From the NCBI GenBank assembly GCA_030744435.1, contig JASLQO010000029.1:1-18144 (forward strand): DNA of 18,144 nucleotides, read 5' to 3'. The translations under genes were made by a program, and so were the position numbers. The DNA is from JASLQO01 sp002327525 (GTDB lineage: Bacteria; Pseudomonadota; Gammaproteobacteria; Pseudomonadales; Azotimanducaceae). Positions 1-7,666 of the stretch are shown here, in pieces. The notes below the pieces were generated by a model. It saw only the letters and a list, made by a program, of their open reading frames with translations. It searched no databases and was not told the origin of the DNA. Position 1 is the first letter of the stretch, and every line of letters begins with the position of its first letter.

Positions 1-170
1 ACCGTTGGCGAGAACACTACAATCGAGTCAAACCTCATAGTTCGCTCGACTACCAGCCCCCCGCTTTATTTGAAGAGCGGGTGGCTTAATACTGTGGATT
101 TGTCTCTTTCCAACCGGACAAGATGCAGGGGAAAGGTCAAAAACACCAACCTCCACAAACACTTTCAGCG

Positions 171-272
171 TCAGAGACTGATACAAATCTTACCGAAGTG
201 TTGCTGCGACTCCTGGTAGCGGAAGGCCTCACCCAACCCTGCCAACGGAAAGGCCTTGTCGATTGTATGTCG
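171..272 (-). pseudogene. C-terminal tail of a zinc-type (MDR) alcohol dehydrogenase / quinone oxidoreductase
   Basis: The minus strand encodes about 33 residues ending in QHFGKICISL before a TGA at 171-173. The stretch reads TIDKAFPLAG, then EAFRYQESQQHFGKI. Medium-chain dehydrogenases and NADPH:quinone oxidoreductases characteristically end in a pattern like IDKxFPLxxAxEAHRYxESxxHFGKI, so this is recognisable as their C-terminus. The frame is closed upstream by a TGA at 273-275 and no nucleotide-binding domain is present, so it is a remnant and not a gene. The identification rests on a short motif. Confidence 0.5.
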
Positions 273-315
273 TCAGAACCTTTCGGAACGTTAGTCTACT
301 GAGCTAAGAGACACT

Positions 316-420
316 TCAGTTCATCAGGGCGAGTGATTGCACTCGGTTACGGGCATGCATCTTGCGACGCAGGGCCATCGTGTTCAACTTGATCTGCGCT
401 CTGCGTTCCAGGATGTCATT
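316..420 (-). pseudogene. Possible LuxR-type helix-turn-helix C-terminal remnant
   Basis: The minus strand reads about 33 residues containing NDILERRAQIKLNT and RRKMHARNRVQSLAL, ending at a TGA at 316-318. The spacing and residues resemble the end of a LuxR/FixJ DNA-binding domain (NxxIAxxLxISxNTVKxHxxNIxxKMxARNRxQ). About six residues between the recognition helix and the last helix appear to be missing. No upstream domain is found in frame. The call is tentative because it rests on a short, partly deleted motif. Confidence 0.3.
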
Positions 421-435
421 ATCGTTTCCTCATTG

Positions 436-653
436 GATGAACGATGAGCCAAAGGTGTCTCTTACTCTATCAGGCCAATTTGTCCAACAGGGGCTGACGG
501 GGAACAATCTCGGGCAGACAATTCCATGGTTTTTCCTTCTCTCACTGGCTGAACGGTCACATTGACGGACCTTACACATGGTTGTCGGCCAGACGCGGCA
601 GGTCTTTAGCCAAATTTTTTAATCACGACTTCTCCCGATCGGAAACCCGGCTA
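436..653. other. Gene-free stretch
   Basis: No reading frame here on either strand has recognisable protein character. The short plus-strand frames across 362-565 and 582-944 lack ribosome binding sites and resemble no family. The second of them lies mostly antisense to the radical SAM gene. I see no strong terminator with a T-run for the minus-strand gene that ends at 654. Confidence 0.5.
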
Positions 654-1910
654 CTATTCCACCTTTTTCTTGCAGCACTTTTTGTACTTCCGGCCACTAC
701 CGCAGGGGCATGGCGCATTGCGACCTGGTCTGTCACCGGCATCCTTTCGAACCGCATCCCGTTCTTGTTCTGCATCGGTCAGGATATCGCTCATTCGGCT
801 CCCGGCATGACGGAAAAAATTTCCCAGGCCCGCACAAAGATAGTTCAGACCAGGCGCACCGTCAGGGGTCGAAATAATCCTGTCTTTCGGACAACCACCG
901 TTGCACATCTCCTTTACATCACAGGCCAGACAATATGCCGGTAGCGTGGTTTTCTTTGCCCGGGCGAATTCTTTCATTCTTGGTGATTCAACCATCGATT
1001 TCATGGAACGATCATTCAGGTTGCCAAGCTTCCATTCCGGTACCACAAAATGATCACAGGCAAATACATCGCCATTGTGTTCCATAGCAATAGAGTCTCC
1101 ACACTTTTCCTGATACAGACAAAGCGATCCCGATTTATCCCGCATCCTGGCCAGACACTCCTCGATAATCTGCACCCAGACTCTACCGATATCGCAGCTC
1201 AGCCATTCCTCGAATATCGCTATCAGAAAGTCTCCATAGTCCGCAGCTGCTACCGTCTGCGCCGATACCCTGCCTTGACCCAGAGAACTGACAATGGGCA
1301 GAAACTGCATGGACGTGACGCCCTGTTGACGGAAAAAACGATAGGTCTCCAGCGGTGCTTTTACGTTGGCACTGTTAACAGTGCATAACACCGACGTGGG
1401 AACCCCGTGATCCAGCAACATCCTCAGCGCTGCCAGACAGTGTTCATGTGTGGGCCTGCCGCGATTGTCCGGACGGTTAGCATCATGGTATTCCGCCGGG
1501 CCATCGATACTGATCCCCACAGCAAAGTTGTTGGCCGCGAAAAATTCGCACCACTCCTCGTCCAGTAGGGTGCCATTGGTTTGCGGAACATTGATGCACT
1601 TCCAGCCGGAGGGCAGATATTTCTGCTGTAGAGCCACCGCCTTTCTGAAAAACTCGAGACCCAGTATCGTCGGCTCACCACCGTGCCACGGAAAAACAAC
1701 GTTGGGACCGGGGTGGGAAGCTATATAACCGCGAACAAATTTCTCAAGCAGAGGTTCGCTCATCCGGAATTTCTTTTTACCCGGGTATAACTCTGTTTTG
1801 TCCAGGTAATAACAGTAGCTGCAATCCAGATTGCAGATTGGCCCGCCCGGCTTGGCCATAATGTGGTAGCGATTCCTGACGCGGCCTTTGTTCGCGGATG
1901 CCTGGGCCAC
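654..1910 (-). CDS. Anaerobic sulfatase-maturase-like radical SAM/SPASM protein with SEC-C tail
   Basis: This is a radical SAM enzyme of the anSME type, which in known members oxidises a Cys or Ser of a sulfatase to the catalytic formylglycine in the cytoplasm. The radical SAM cluster motif is CNLDCSYCYY, Cys26, Cys30 and Cys33, near the N-terminus. Downstream are the family segments CGDSIAMEHNGDVFACDHFV and YCLACDVKEMCNGGCPKDR, which supply the SPASM Fe-S ligands. The last 22 residues are a SEC-C zinc motif (CPCGSGRKYKKCC), often attached to this family. Length (about 418 aa) is normal. I prefer the GTG at 1908-1910 because AGGAG lies 6 bases upstream; the TTG one codon earlier would be only 3 bases from it. 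A GST remnant ends 43 bp upstream on the same strand. No sulfatase gene is in view, so the substrate is inferred. Confidence 0.85.
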   Translation of the reverse strand: MAQASANKGRVRNRYHIMAKPGGPICNLDCSYCYYLDKTELYPGKKKFRMSEPLLEKFVRGYIASHPGPNVVFPWHGGEPTILGLEFFRKAVALQQKYLPSGWKCINVPQTNGTLLDEEWCEFFAANNFAVGISIDGPAEYHDANRPDNRGRPTHEHCLAALRMLLDHGVPTSVLCTVNSANVKAPLETYRFFRQQGVTSMQFLPIVSSLGQGRVSAQTVAAADYGDFLIAIFEEWLSCDIGRVWVQIIEECLARMRDKSGSLCLYQEKCGDSIAMEHNGDVFACDHFVVPEWKLGNLNDRSMKSMVESPRMKEFARAKKTTLPAYCLACDVKEMCNGGCPKDRIISTPDGAPGLNYLCAGLGNFFRHAGSRMSDILTDAEQERDAVRKDAGDRPGRNAPCPCGSGRKYKKCCKKKVE

Positions 1911-1953
1911 CAAAAACTCCTTTTCGCTCGAGTGGAAGTTTACGTCTGGCCAG

Positions 1954-2142
1954 CTACCATTTCAGTACGGCTTTGGCGGCCGGTCGATCCCGGTAACGCT
2001 CATCCCACTGTCGCAGCAACGGCCGGTCTCCGAACAGGTCGACGTCAATAAAGCGCATAAATTGCAATGATGCCTGCATCGTACAGTCGGCAATCGAAAC
2101 CCGGTCACCCAGGAACAATCGACGACCATCGGATAACAGATT
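1954..2142 (-). pseudogene. Glutathione S-transferase C-terminal fragment, truncated by repeat copy 1
   Basis: The minus-strand frame ends with a TAG at 1954-1956 and encodes about 62 residues including RRLFLGDRVSIADCTMQAS and RDRPAAKAVLKW. The pattern GDxxSIADCxxxASL followed by WxxRxxxRPAxKxxL is the usual end of the alpha-helical GST C-terminal domain. The thioredoxin-like N-terminal domain is absent. The homology stops where the repeat at 2143 begins, so the gene was probably cut there. Its 3' end is 43 bp from the radical SAM gene, so the two may once have been co-transcribed. Confidence 0.55.
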
Positions 2143-2268
2143 ACGGATAGGCAGTATTAACGCGCTTTTCGTATCGGATTGAAACTAACGGCTGGTTGAT
2201 TTTAGAGTTCAGTGGCCTCGATCCTGATCTGTACTACATTGGCGTAGCCAGGGGATATTGATTCGCTG
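2143..2268 (+). repeat. Dispersed direct repeat, copy 1 (126 bp)
   Basis: This stretch begins ACGGATAGG and ends GGGGATATTGATTCGCTG. It matches 16137-16266 along its whole length with about six substitutions and one short region of length variation (TTGAT here, GGGTGTGG there). A small hairpin TGGC-GTA-GCCA lies near the right end. The left edge coincides with the point where the GST fragment loses homology. It encodes no recognisable protein. A mobile-element end or a small non-autonomous element would explain the pattern. Confidence 0.8.
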
Positions 2269-2640
2269 TCGGCCGAACAGGCCCATGGCTGACGGCCGGG
2301 GATTTGAAGCCGAATGTGCTTGCGCATCGGTCAGGCGTTGCGGTTTGTAGATTGTCTGGAGGTTGTTGAAGCAACAGTTCTGCGGACCTGCGCGGGTGGT
2401 GCACGGGATTGGCGGATGTGGGTCGCTGTCGCGCCCGCACCGATCTCTCGGCCAAGGCACCCGGGGGTGTGCTTCTTCTATATATACACTCACCCCTAAA
2501 GGAAGGATGGGGCTGGCAGCGCAGGATGAAGGCGGAGCGCGAACGGCAGCAGTAGTGCCAGACCGCGCGCAGAGGGGCGGCCGCACGGCCGCGGTTTTTG
2601 CGTATACTGGCCGCAGCACAATCCTGCGAAGCCGGATCTC
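2269..2640. promoter_or_regulatory. Gene-free leader region of the TetR gene, with a possible -10 element
   Basis: No protein-like frame is found; the long minus-strand frame over 2209-2859 is mostly antisense to the TetR gene and low in family character. The stretch includes a GC-rich inverted repeat around CGGCCGCACGGCCG (2578-2591). A TATACT hexamer lies at 2603-2608, 32 bases before the ATG, and could be a -10 element, though I see no convincing -35. An AT run, TATATATACAC, lies at about 2480-2490. Confidence 0.35.
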
Positions 2641-3333
2641 ATGAACCTCCCCCGCCGAAAGGCCACACCAGGCGACTCGAAGCGTCCACTCTGGGACATG
2701 CGCTGGGTGCGCGAGCCGCAGCAGGACCGCAGCGCACGCACGCGGGCGGGCATTCTGGATGCCGCCGAGAAGCTGCTGGCCGAGGAAGGCCTCGAAGCGC
2801 TGACCATCGCTGCGATCGCCAGGGTGGCCCGTTGTTCGGTGGGTAGTGTCTACCACCACTTCCAGGACAAGCAGACCGTCATCTACGCGGTACTCGACCG
2901 GGTCTCCAACGATACCTACCGCACCGCCCAGGAAGGTCTTGAACCGTCGGTGTGGAAAGATGTGCCGCTGCTCGACATCTTCGAAGGCTACCTGCGCTAT
3001 TCACTCAAGATGGGCCGGCGCTTCGCCGGGGTCAGCATCGCGCAGCAGCGCCTTGCGCTCGAAGACCCGCACATTCGCGACCGCATGGAATCCAACGCAC
3101 GCAAGACCAATGAGCTGATCCTGCGCTTGCTGCGTGCGCGGGAGTTCGAAGTCGGTCACCCCGACCCGAAGACAGCCATGCCGCTGGTGCTGCACATGAT
3201 GCGTTCGGTGCTCAGCCAGCGCTCGCTGCAACGGGCCATGAAGAGCTCGGATTTTCTGCTGCGTCAGAGCGACGAAGCGCTCATCCGCGAACTGCTCGCA
3301 ATGGCGCGGGCCTACCTGCAGATCAGCGCCTAA
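2641..3333 (+). CDS. TetR/AcrR-family transcriptional regulator
   Basis: This is a 230-residue one-component regulator. The N-terminal helix-turn-helix spans about residues 30-80 and shows the family hallmarks ARTRAGILDAAEKLLAEEG, then LTIAAIARVARCSVGSVYHHF and DKQTVIYAVLDR. The remaining 150 residues are the helical ligand-binding and dimerisation half, which varies between members. It has a slightly long N-terminal extension of about 28 residues; a second ATG at codon 20 is possible. It lies upstream of, and in the same direction as, the molybdoenzyme genes, with about 270 bp between them. That gap contains palindromes suited to a TetR dimer. It probably represses those genes and is released by their substrate or product, but this is inferred from position. 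Confidence 0.85.
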   Translation: MNLPRRKATPGDSKRPLWDMRWVREPQQDRSARTRAGILDAAEKLLAEEGLEALTIAAIARVARCSVGSVYHHFQDKQTVIYAVLDRVSNDTYRTAQEGLEPSVWKDVPLLDIFEGYLRYSLKMGRRFAGVSIAQQRLALEDPHIRDRMESNARKTNELILRLLRAREFEVGHPDPKTAMPLVLHMMRSVLSQRSLQRAMKSSDFLLRQSDEALIRELLAMARAYLQISA

Positions 3334-3509
3334 CCCGCGGGCCATTCAATTCCCCGTCGCACCGTTCCCCTGACTGGGCCGCTTACGTCTTCAGCCTCCA
3401 CATTTCCCCGCCGTCTCGTTCGAACCCGCCTACCCAGCATCGTGGGGCACCCACGCTATCCTTCGTGCCAATTGCAACCGATGGATGGCCATCCTTTGAT
3501 CAGGATCAA

Positions 3510-3529
3510 ATTCGAATCTACATTCGAAT
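3510..3529. promoter_or_regulatory. Candidate TetR operator: two ATTCGAAT palindromes
   Basis: Two identical 8-bp self-complementary boxes, ATTCGAAT, lie at 3510-3517 and 3522-3529, separated by CTAC. Together they form one perfect inverted repeat. They lie 75-95 bases ahead of the molybdoenzyme ATG and just upstream of the ribosome-binding-like AAAGGAG. The adjacent TetR gene is the obvious candidate binder; this is inference. Confidence 0.5.
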
Positions 3530-3604
3530 GTTAGGTTGAGTAAAGGAGAATCTGCCGTGCCCGGCGTCCTGTCCGAGCGCGGTGACCGACAGCGGGAGGG
3601 TCAA

Positions 3605-6397
3605 ATGTCCGATCAGGCAGCCGGAAATCCGGAAAACCAAGCTCGCCTCACCGACACCGAGGCTGGCGACCTCGTCCAACACTACCGTGAGCGCATCGAA
3701 TGGGATGAGGTGCAGTGGGCGTCCCACTGTATCGACTGCTATCCCGGCAACTGCCCCATGCGGGTCTACAAGAAGGACGGCAAGATTGTTCGCGAGGAGC
3801 AGGCCGCGGTCTTCCCCACCGTGCAGGAAGGCGTTCCCGACATGAACCCCATGGGATGCCAGAAGGGTGCCGGCTGGGGTCGCATGCTCAAGGGCAAGGA
3901 ACGCGTCACCCACCCGCTAAAGCGCGTCGGCGAGCGCGGTGAAGGGAAGTGGGAGCGCATCTCCTGGAACGAGGCGACCACGATCGTGGCCGATGCCATG
4001 CTGGACGCCATCGAAGAAGTGGGTCCTGAGTCGATCATCGCCCCCTCGGGGTGCAACTCGCCCAACCGGGGCAACATCATGGGCATGGTCGGCGGACTCA
4101 CCATGGACCTGAACGCGGAGATGAACGACTTCGCACCCGGGCAGTACCTCACGTTCGGCATGTTCGATCCGGTCAGCAGCGTGGACGACTGGTTTCACTC
4201 GGACGTGTTCGTTATCTGGTTCTCCAACCCGGCCTACACGCGAATTCCGCACAATCACTACATTCTGGAGGCACGCTACAAGGGTGCCGATGTCGTGACC
4301 ATCGCGCCGGACCTGTCGCCCTCCGCCGTCCACTCCGACTACCACGTGGGTCTACGCCCCGGCACGGATGCAGCCTTTGCGCTGTCCATGTGCAATGTCG
4401 TGGTCGAAGAGGGCCTGGTGGACGAGCAGTTCGTGCGCGAGCAGACCGATCTAGGGCTGCTCGCCTTCGCGGACGAACCCGGCCGGTTCTTGAGAACCTC
4501 GGATCTGACGGACGGCGGTAGCGATCAGCAGTTCTACGCCTGGGATACGAAGACCGGTCAGGCGGTGGAAGCACCCCGCGGTACCCTGTTCTGGGGAGAG
4601 GTCGAACCCGCCCTGGAGGGCGTTTACACGGTCGAAGGCAAGGACGGGCCCATCACCGTGACGCCGGTGCTCGCACTCATACGCGCACGCCTGAACGATT
4701 ACGACCCGGAAAGTGCGGCCGCAACGACGGGAACCCATGCCGACACGATCCGTCTGCTCGCCCGCAAGATCGCGGCCGGTCGCACCAATTTCCTCGGCTC
4801 GCTAGGCAACGCCGGCAAGCACTACCACGGCGACCTCATGGAGCGGGCCCAACTGCTGCTGCTGGCTCTCACCGGCAACTGGGGCAAGCAGGGCTCCGGA
4901 GTGCGCGCCTGGACCACGGTGGGTCTGACGTTTGCTCCGGTCGGTGCCACCAGCACCGCGCAGATGCTCGACATGATAGAAGCTGCCCAGGATGCGGCGA
5001 TCGAGGCGGATCCGACCCTGACCCCGGCGATCTTCTTGGTAGAGGCATCGAGACAGATCGGCAGCACGGGCATGGCCTTTCTGCCCATGGTGCCGCCGGT
5101 GTTTTTCTGGCACCGCCATTGCGGCTACGACGAAATCTGGAACAACAGCGACTGGCACGACCGGTCCATGCAGCGCCCCTTCGCGGAATACTGGGACGAG
5201 GCCGTGGACAAGGACTGGTGGGCCGGCGTCGACTACCCCCGCGCCGAGCATACACCGCGGGTGCTCATCGAATGCGGCGGTAACGTGCTGCGGCGCACCC
5301 GTGGCGGTTCCAACGTGCTCCTGGACACGCTGTGGCCCAAGCTCAAGATGGTGGTGACCGCCGAGGTCCGCATGAGCATGACGGCGCTCTATTCCGACAT
5401 CGTGCTGCCGGTAGCCGCTCAGTACGAGAAGCTCGCTTTCGGCATCCCGAGTACCCATACGATGAACCTGACCTTCTGCGATCGGATCGTGGAACCACCC
5501 GGGGAAGCGCTGCACGAGGGCGAGGTATTTCGGCTGCTGAGCGAAAAGGTCGCCATCCGCGCCAGAGACCGGGGCATGCAGCCCTACACGGACGCTCTCG
5601 GGACAGAGCACGATCTCGCAAGCCAAGCCGACAACTTCCCCACACGAGGCGCCCTGGAGGACGAGGAGATACAGACCGATACCCGGCTGCGCGACGGCGC
5701 GCTGGCCGGTACCCTGCCACAGGATGCGAGCCTGGAGACGATACGCGAGCGAGGCTACTTCCGCTGGGAGGATCTCGGCATCGGCGCCAGAGCCCAGGCG
5801 CAGGCGACTGATCCGAAACCCAACGAGACCTTCGTACCCTTCAGGAAGCACGTGGAGGACGGCGAACCCTGGCCGACGCTAACTCGCCGCGCGCAGTTTC
5901 TGATCGAACATCCCTGGTTTGTCCAAGCGGACGAGCACCTGCCCCGCCACAAGGAGGCCCCGAAGAGCGGCGGCGACTACCCGTTCAGCGTCAGCAGCGG
6001 GCACAACCGCTGGAGCATCCACTCGCTGAACATCACCAACAACCTGATGCTGGAGACCCACCGGGGCGAACCGCACGTGGTCATGAACCATGAGGCGGCC
6101 GCGACGCTGGGCGTGGAGGACGACGACCTGGTGCGTCTGTACAACGACCAGGGCGAGTTCTTCGTTCGCACCAAGCTCTCTTCCGGCTGCCACCCGGACC
6201 AGGTCATCATGTACAACGGCTGGGAACCCTACCAGCACAAGGACTGGAAGGGCGCCAACGACGCCGAGCCGGGGATGATCAAGTGGCTGCACATGGCCGG
6301 CGGCTACGGGCATCTGAAGTACTCCGTGTTGCAGTGGCAACCCTGCCCGGTGATGCGCAACACGCGCGTGGGCATCGAAAAGATCGCCGACCAATAA
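3605..6397 (+). CDS. Class II DMSO-reductase-family molybdenum oxidoreductase, catalytic (alpha) subunit
   Basis: This 930-residue subunit binds bis-MGD molybdenum and one Fe-S cluster. It is related to ethylbenzene dehydrogenase, steroid C25 dehydrogenase, dimethylsulfide dehydrogenase and NarG. The N-terminal cluster motif is ASHCIDCYPGNCP (His41, Cys45, Cys50) with Cys85 in MGCQKGAG, giving the His-Cys-Cys-Cys pattern of class II enzymes. The segment EMNDF places Asp175 where class II enzymes supply the Mo-ligand Asp. The C-terminal half carries HPWFVQADEHLPRHKEAP, SGHNRWSIHS and AGGYGHLKY, also typical. I chose the ATG at 3605 because GGGAGGG precedes it by 4 bases; a GTG at 3557 with AAAGGAG is an alternative. 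Neither start gives a twin-arginine leader, which periplasmic relatives have. The beta gene follows after 19 bp. The substrate cannot be read from the sequence. Confidence 0.88.
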   Translation: MSDQAAGNPENQARLTDTEAGDLVQHYRERIEWDEVQWASHCIDCYPGNCPMRVYKKDGKIVREEQAAVFPTVQEGVPDMNPMGCQKGAGWGRMLKGKERVTHPLKRVGERGEGKWERISWNEATTIVADAMLDAIEEVGPESIIAPSGCNSPNRGNIMGMVGGLTMDLNAEMNDFAPGQYLTFGMFDPVSSVDDWFHSDVFVIWFSNPAYTRIPHNHYILEARYKGADVVTIAPDLSPSAVHSDYHVGLRPGTDAAFALSMCNVVVEEGLVDEQFVREQTDLGLLAFADEPGRFLRTSDLTDGGSDQQFYAWDTKTGQAVEAPRGTLFWGEVEPALEGVYTVEGKDGPITVTPVLALIRARLNDYDPESAAATTGTHADTIRLLARKIAAGRTNFLGSLGNAGKHYHGDLMERAQLLLLALTGNWGKQGSGVRAWTTVGLTFAPVGATSTAQMLDMIEAAQDAAIEADPTLTPAIFLVEASRQIGSTGMAFLPMVPPVFFWHRHCGYDEIWNNSDWHDRSMQRPFAEYWDEAVDKDWWAGVDYPRAEHTPRVLIECGGNVLRRTRGGSNVLLDTLWPKLKMVVTAEVRMSMTALYSDIVLPVAAQYEKLAFGIPSTHTMNLTFCDRIVEPPGEALHEGEVFRLLSEKVAIRARDRGMQPYTDALGTEHDLASQADNFPTRGALEDEEIQTDTRLRDGALAGTLPQDASLETIRERGYFRWEDLGIGARAQAQATDPKPNETFVPFRKHVEDGEPWPTLTRRAQFLIEHPWFVQADEHLPRHKEAPKSGGDYPFSVSSGHNRWSIHSLNITNNLMLETHRGEPHVVMNHEAAATLGVEDDDLVRLYNDQGEFFVRTKLSSGCHPDQVIMYNGWEPYQHKDWKGANDAEPGMIKWLHMAGGYGHLKYSVLQWQPCPVMRNTRVGIEKIADQ

Positions 6398-6416
6398 CCG
6401 GATAGGGAGCAGACAC

Positions 6417-7451
6417 ATGAACGACACTTCCCCGAACAAGCAGCTCGCCTGGGTCGTCGATCTCAACAAGTGCATCGGCTGCCAGACCTGCTCCGTGGCC
6501 TGCAAGGTCCTCTGGACGGATGAAGACAGCGAAGACAACCAGTGGTGGTGCACGGTCAGCACCCTGCCTGGCAGGGGCACCCCCCGCGACTGGGAACAGA
6601 TGGGCGGGGGTTACGACGCCGACGGCAACCTGCAGCCGGGCAAAGAGCCCACCCCGGCCGACTACGGCGGAGGATTCGATCTGAACTACGACGAGGTCCT
6701 GTACGGTGCCAGCGATGGCAAGCAGCATCTGGCACCCCAAGGCTCGCGCGAGGACCGCTGGGCCATGAATTGGGAGGAGGATCAGGGTGCCGGCGAGTGG
6801 CCGAACGCCTACTTCTTCTATATGCCGCGGCTGTGCAACCACTGCAGCCGCCCGGCCTGCGCAGAGGCCTGCCCGAGCGGCGCGCTGCAGAAGACCGCGG
6901 ACGGACTGGTGCTGCGAGACGAAAACGTGTGCACCGGCAGCCGCAACTGTGTCGCAGCCTGCCCCTACAAGAAGATCTACTTCAATCCGGCCAAAGGCAT
7001 CTCACAGCAGTGCATCGGCTGCCTGCCGCGCCTGGCGGACGGCGTAGCGCCCGCCTGCGTGCGCCAGTGCCCGGGCCGCGCCGTGTTCTTCGGCTATCTC
7101 GACGAGGAAGGCAGCCCCGTCAACCGGCTGGTTCGGGAGTGGGAAGTCGCCCTGCCCCTGCACCCCGAGTACGGGACGCACCCCAACGTCTACTACGTCC
7201 CACCTCGACTACCGCACCCAGTGAAGGAGGACATGTCCCTCGACACGGAGAATCCCCGTGTGCCGAACGAGTACCTCGAATCCCTGTTCGGCGAGAAGGT
7301 GCACGGCGCCCTGGCCACGCTCACCGCCGAGATGGACAGAACCAAGGCGGGTGAATCGTCCGAGTTGATGACGACCCTGATCGCGTACAGATTCACGGAA
7401 CTGCTGGGTCCGTTTCAGACCGATCCGGCGGACATCATCGCCACCGGGTAA
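6417..7451 (+). CDS. Molybdoenzyme iron-sulfur (beta) subunit, EbdB/NarH-like
   Basis: This 344-residue electron-transfer subunit carries four Cys groups: CIGCQTCSVACK, CNHCSRPACAEACP, CTGSRNCVAACP and CIGC followed by CVRQCPGR. That arrangement is standard for four Fe-S clusters in class II beta subunits. It would pass electrons from the alpha subunit toward a heme subunit or other acceptor. The length is close to that of EbdB. A GGGAG site lies 9 bases ahead of the ATG, and the gene is 19 bp from alpha, so both are surely co-transcribed. No gamma (heme b, EbdC-like) gene follows; the next gene is a ThDP enzyme 215 bp away. A degraded paralog lies at 10956-11806. Confidence 0.9.
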   Translation: MNDTSPNKQLAWVVDLNKCIGCQTCSVACKVLWTDEDSEDNQWWCTVSTLPGRGTPRDWEQMGGGYDADGNLQPGKEPTPADYGGGFDLNYDEVLYGASDGKQHLAPQGSREDRWAMNWEEDQGAGEWPNAYFFYMPRLCNHCSRPACAEACPSGALQKTADGLVLRDENVCTGSRNCVAACPYKKIYFNPAKGISQQCIGCLPRLADGVAPACVRQCPGRAVFFGYLDEEGSPVNRLVREWEVALPLHPEYGTHPNVYYVPPRLPHPVKEDMSLDTENPRVPNEYLESLFGEKVHGALATLTAEMDRTKAGESSELMTTLIAYRFTELLGPFQTDPADIIATG

Positions 7452-7666
7452 CGGGGGGTCAGCGGGTAGAGAGGGGCAGGGTTCAGTCGCACCAGGGGTA
7501 CGCTGGAACTCCAACGAAAAACGCGCCCGATCCATTCTCCCGCCTGCGGATGGCCTCGAGTAGGCCCATTGCACCGGTCATCATGTTGTCACCCAACCGG
7601 CCTCCTCCTCAGGCACTGGAGGCTTCCTGGCATTAACATCAGCATCAGCTCACGGCGAGGACGGAC
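7452..7666. other. Intergenic gap between the beta subunit and the ThDP enzyme
   Basis: This 215-bp GC-rich gap has no protein-like frame. A possible stem, GCCTCC pairing with GGAGGC around a 12-base loop, lies at about 7600-7623 but has no T-run. The gap is long enough for the ThDP gene to have its own promoter, though I cannot point to one. Confidence 0.4.

Noticed and set aside
60..90. CCCGCT...AGCGGG hairpin as a terminator
   Set aside because: There is no T-run on either side and no gene ends next to it within the window.
2169..2188. GGATTGAAAC inside the repeat resembles the end of many CRISPR repeats
   Set aside because: There is no array: the two copies are 14 kb apart, the shared unit is about 126 bp, and there are no spacers or cas genes.
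2209..2859. Minus-strand frame of 216 codons across the TetR start
   Set aside because: It covers repeat, leader and TetR gene antisense, has no recognisable domain and no ribosome site.
3415..3440. GTTCGAACCC resembles a tRNA T-arm
   Set aside because: The flanking bases do not form the T stem, and no acceptor, anticodon or D arm is found nearby.
4802..5851. Long open frame (349 codons) on the minus strand
   Set aside because: It is antisense to the well-supported molybdenum subunit and has no family character; GC-rich codon bias produces such frames.
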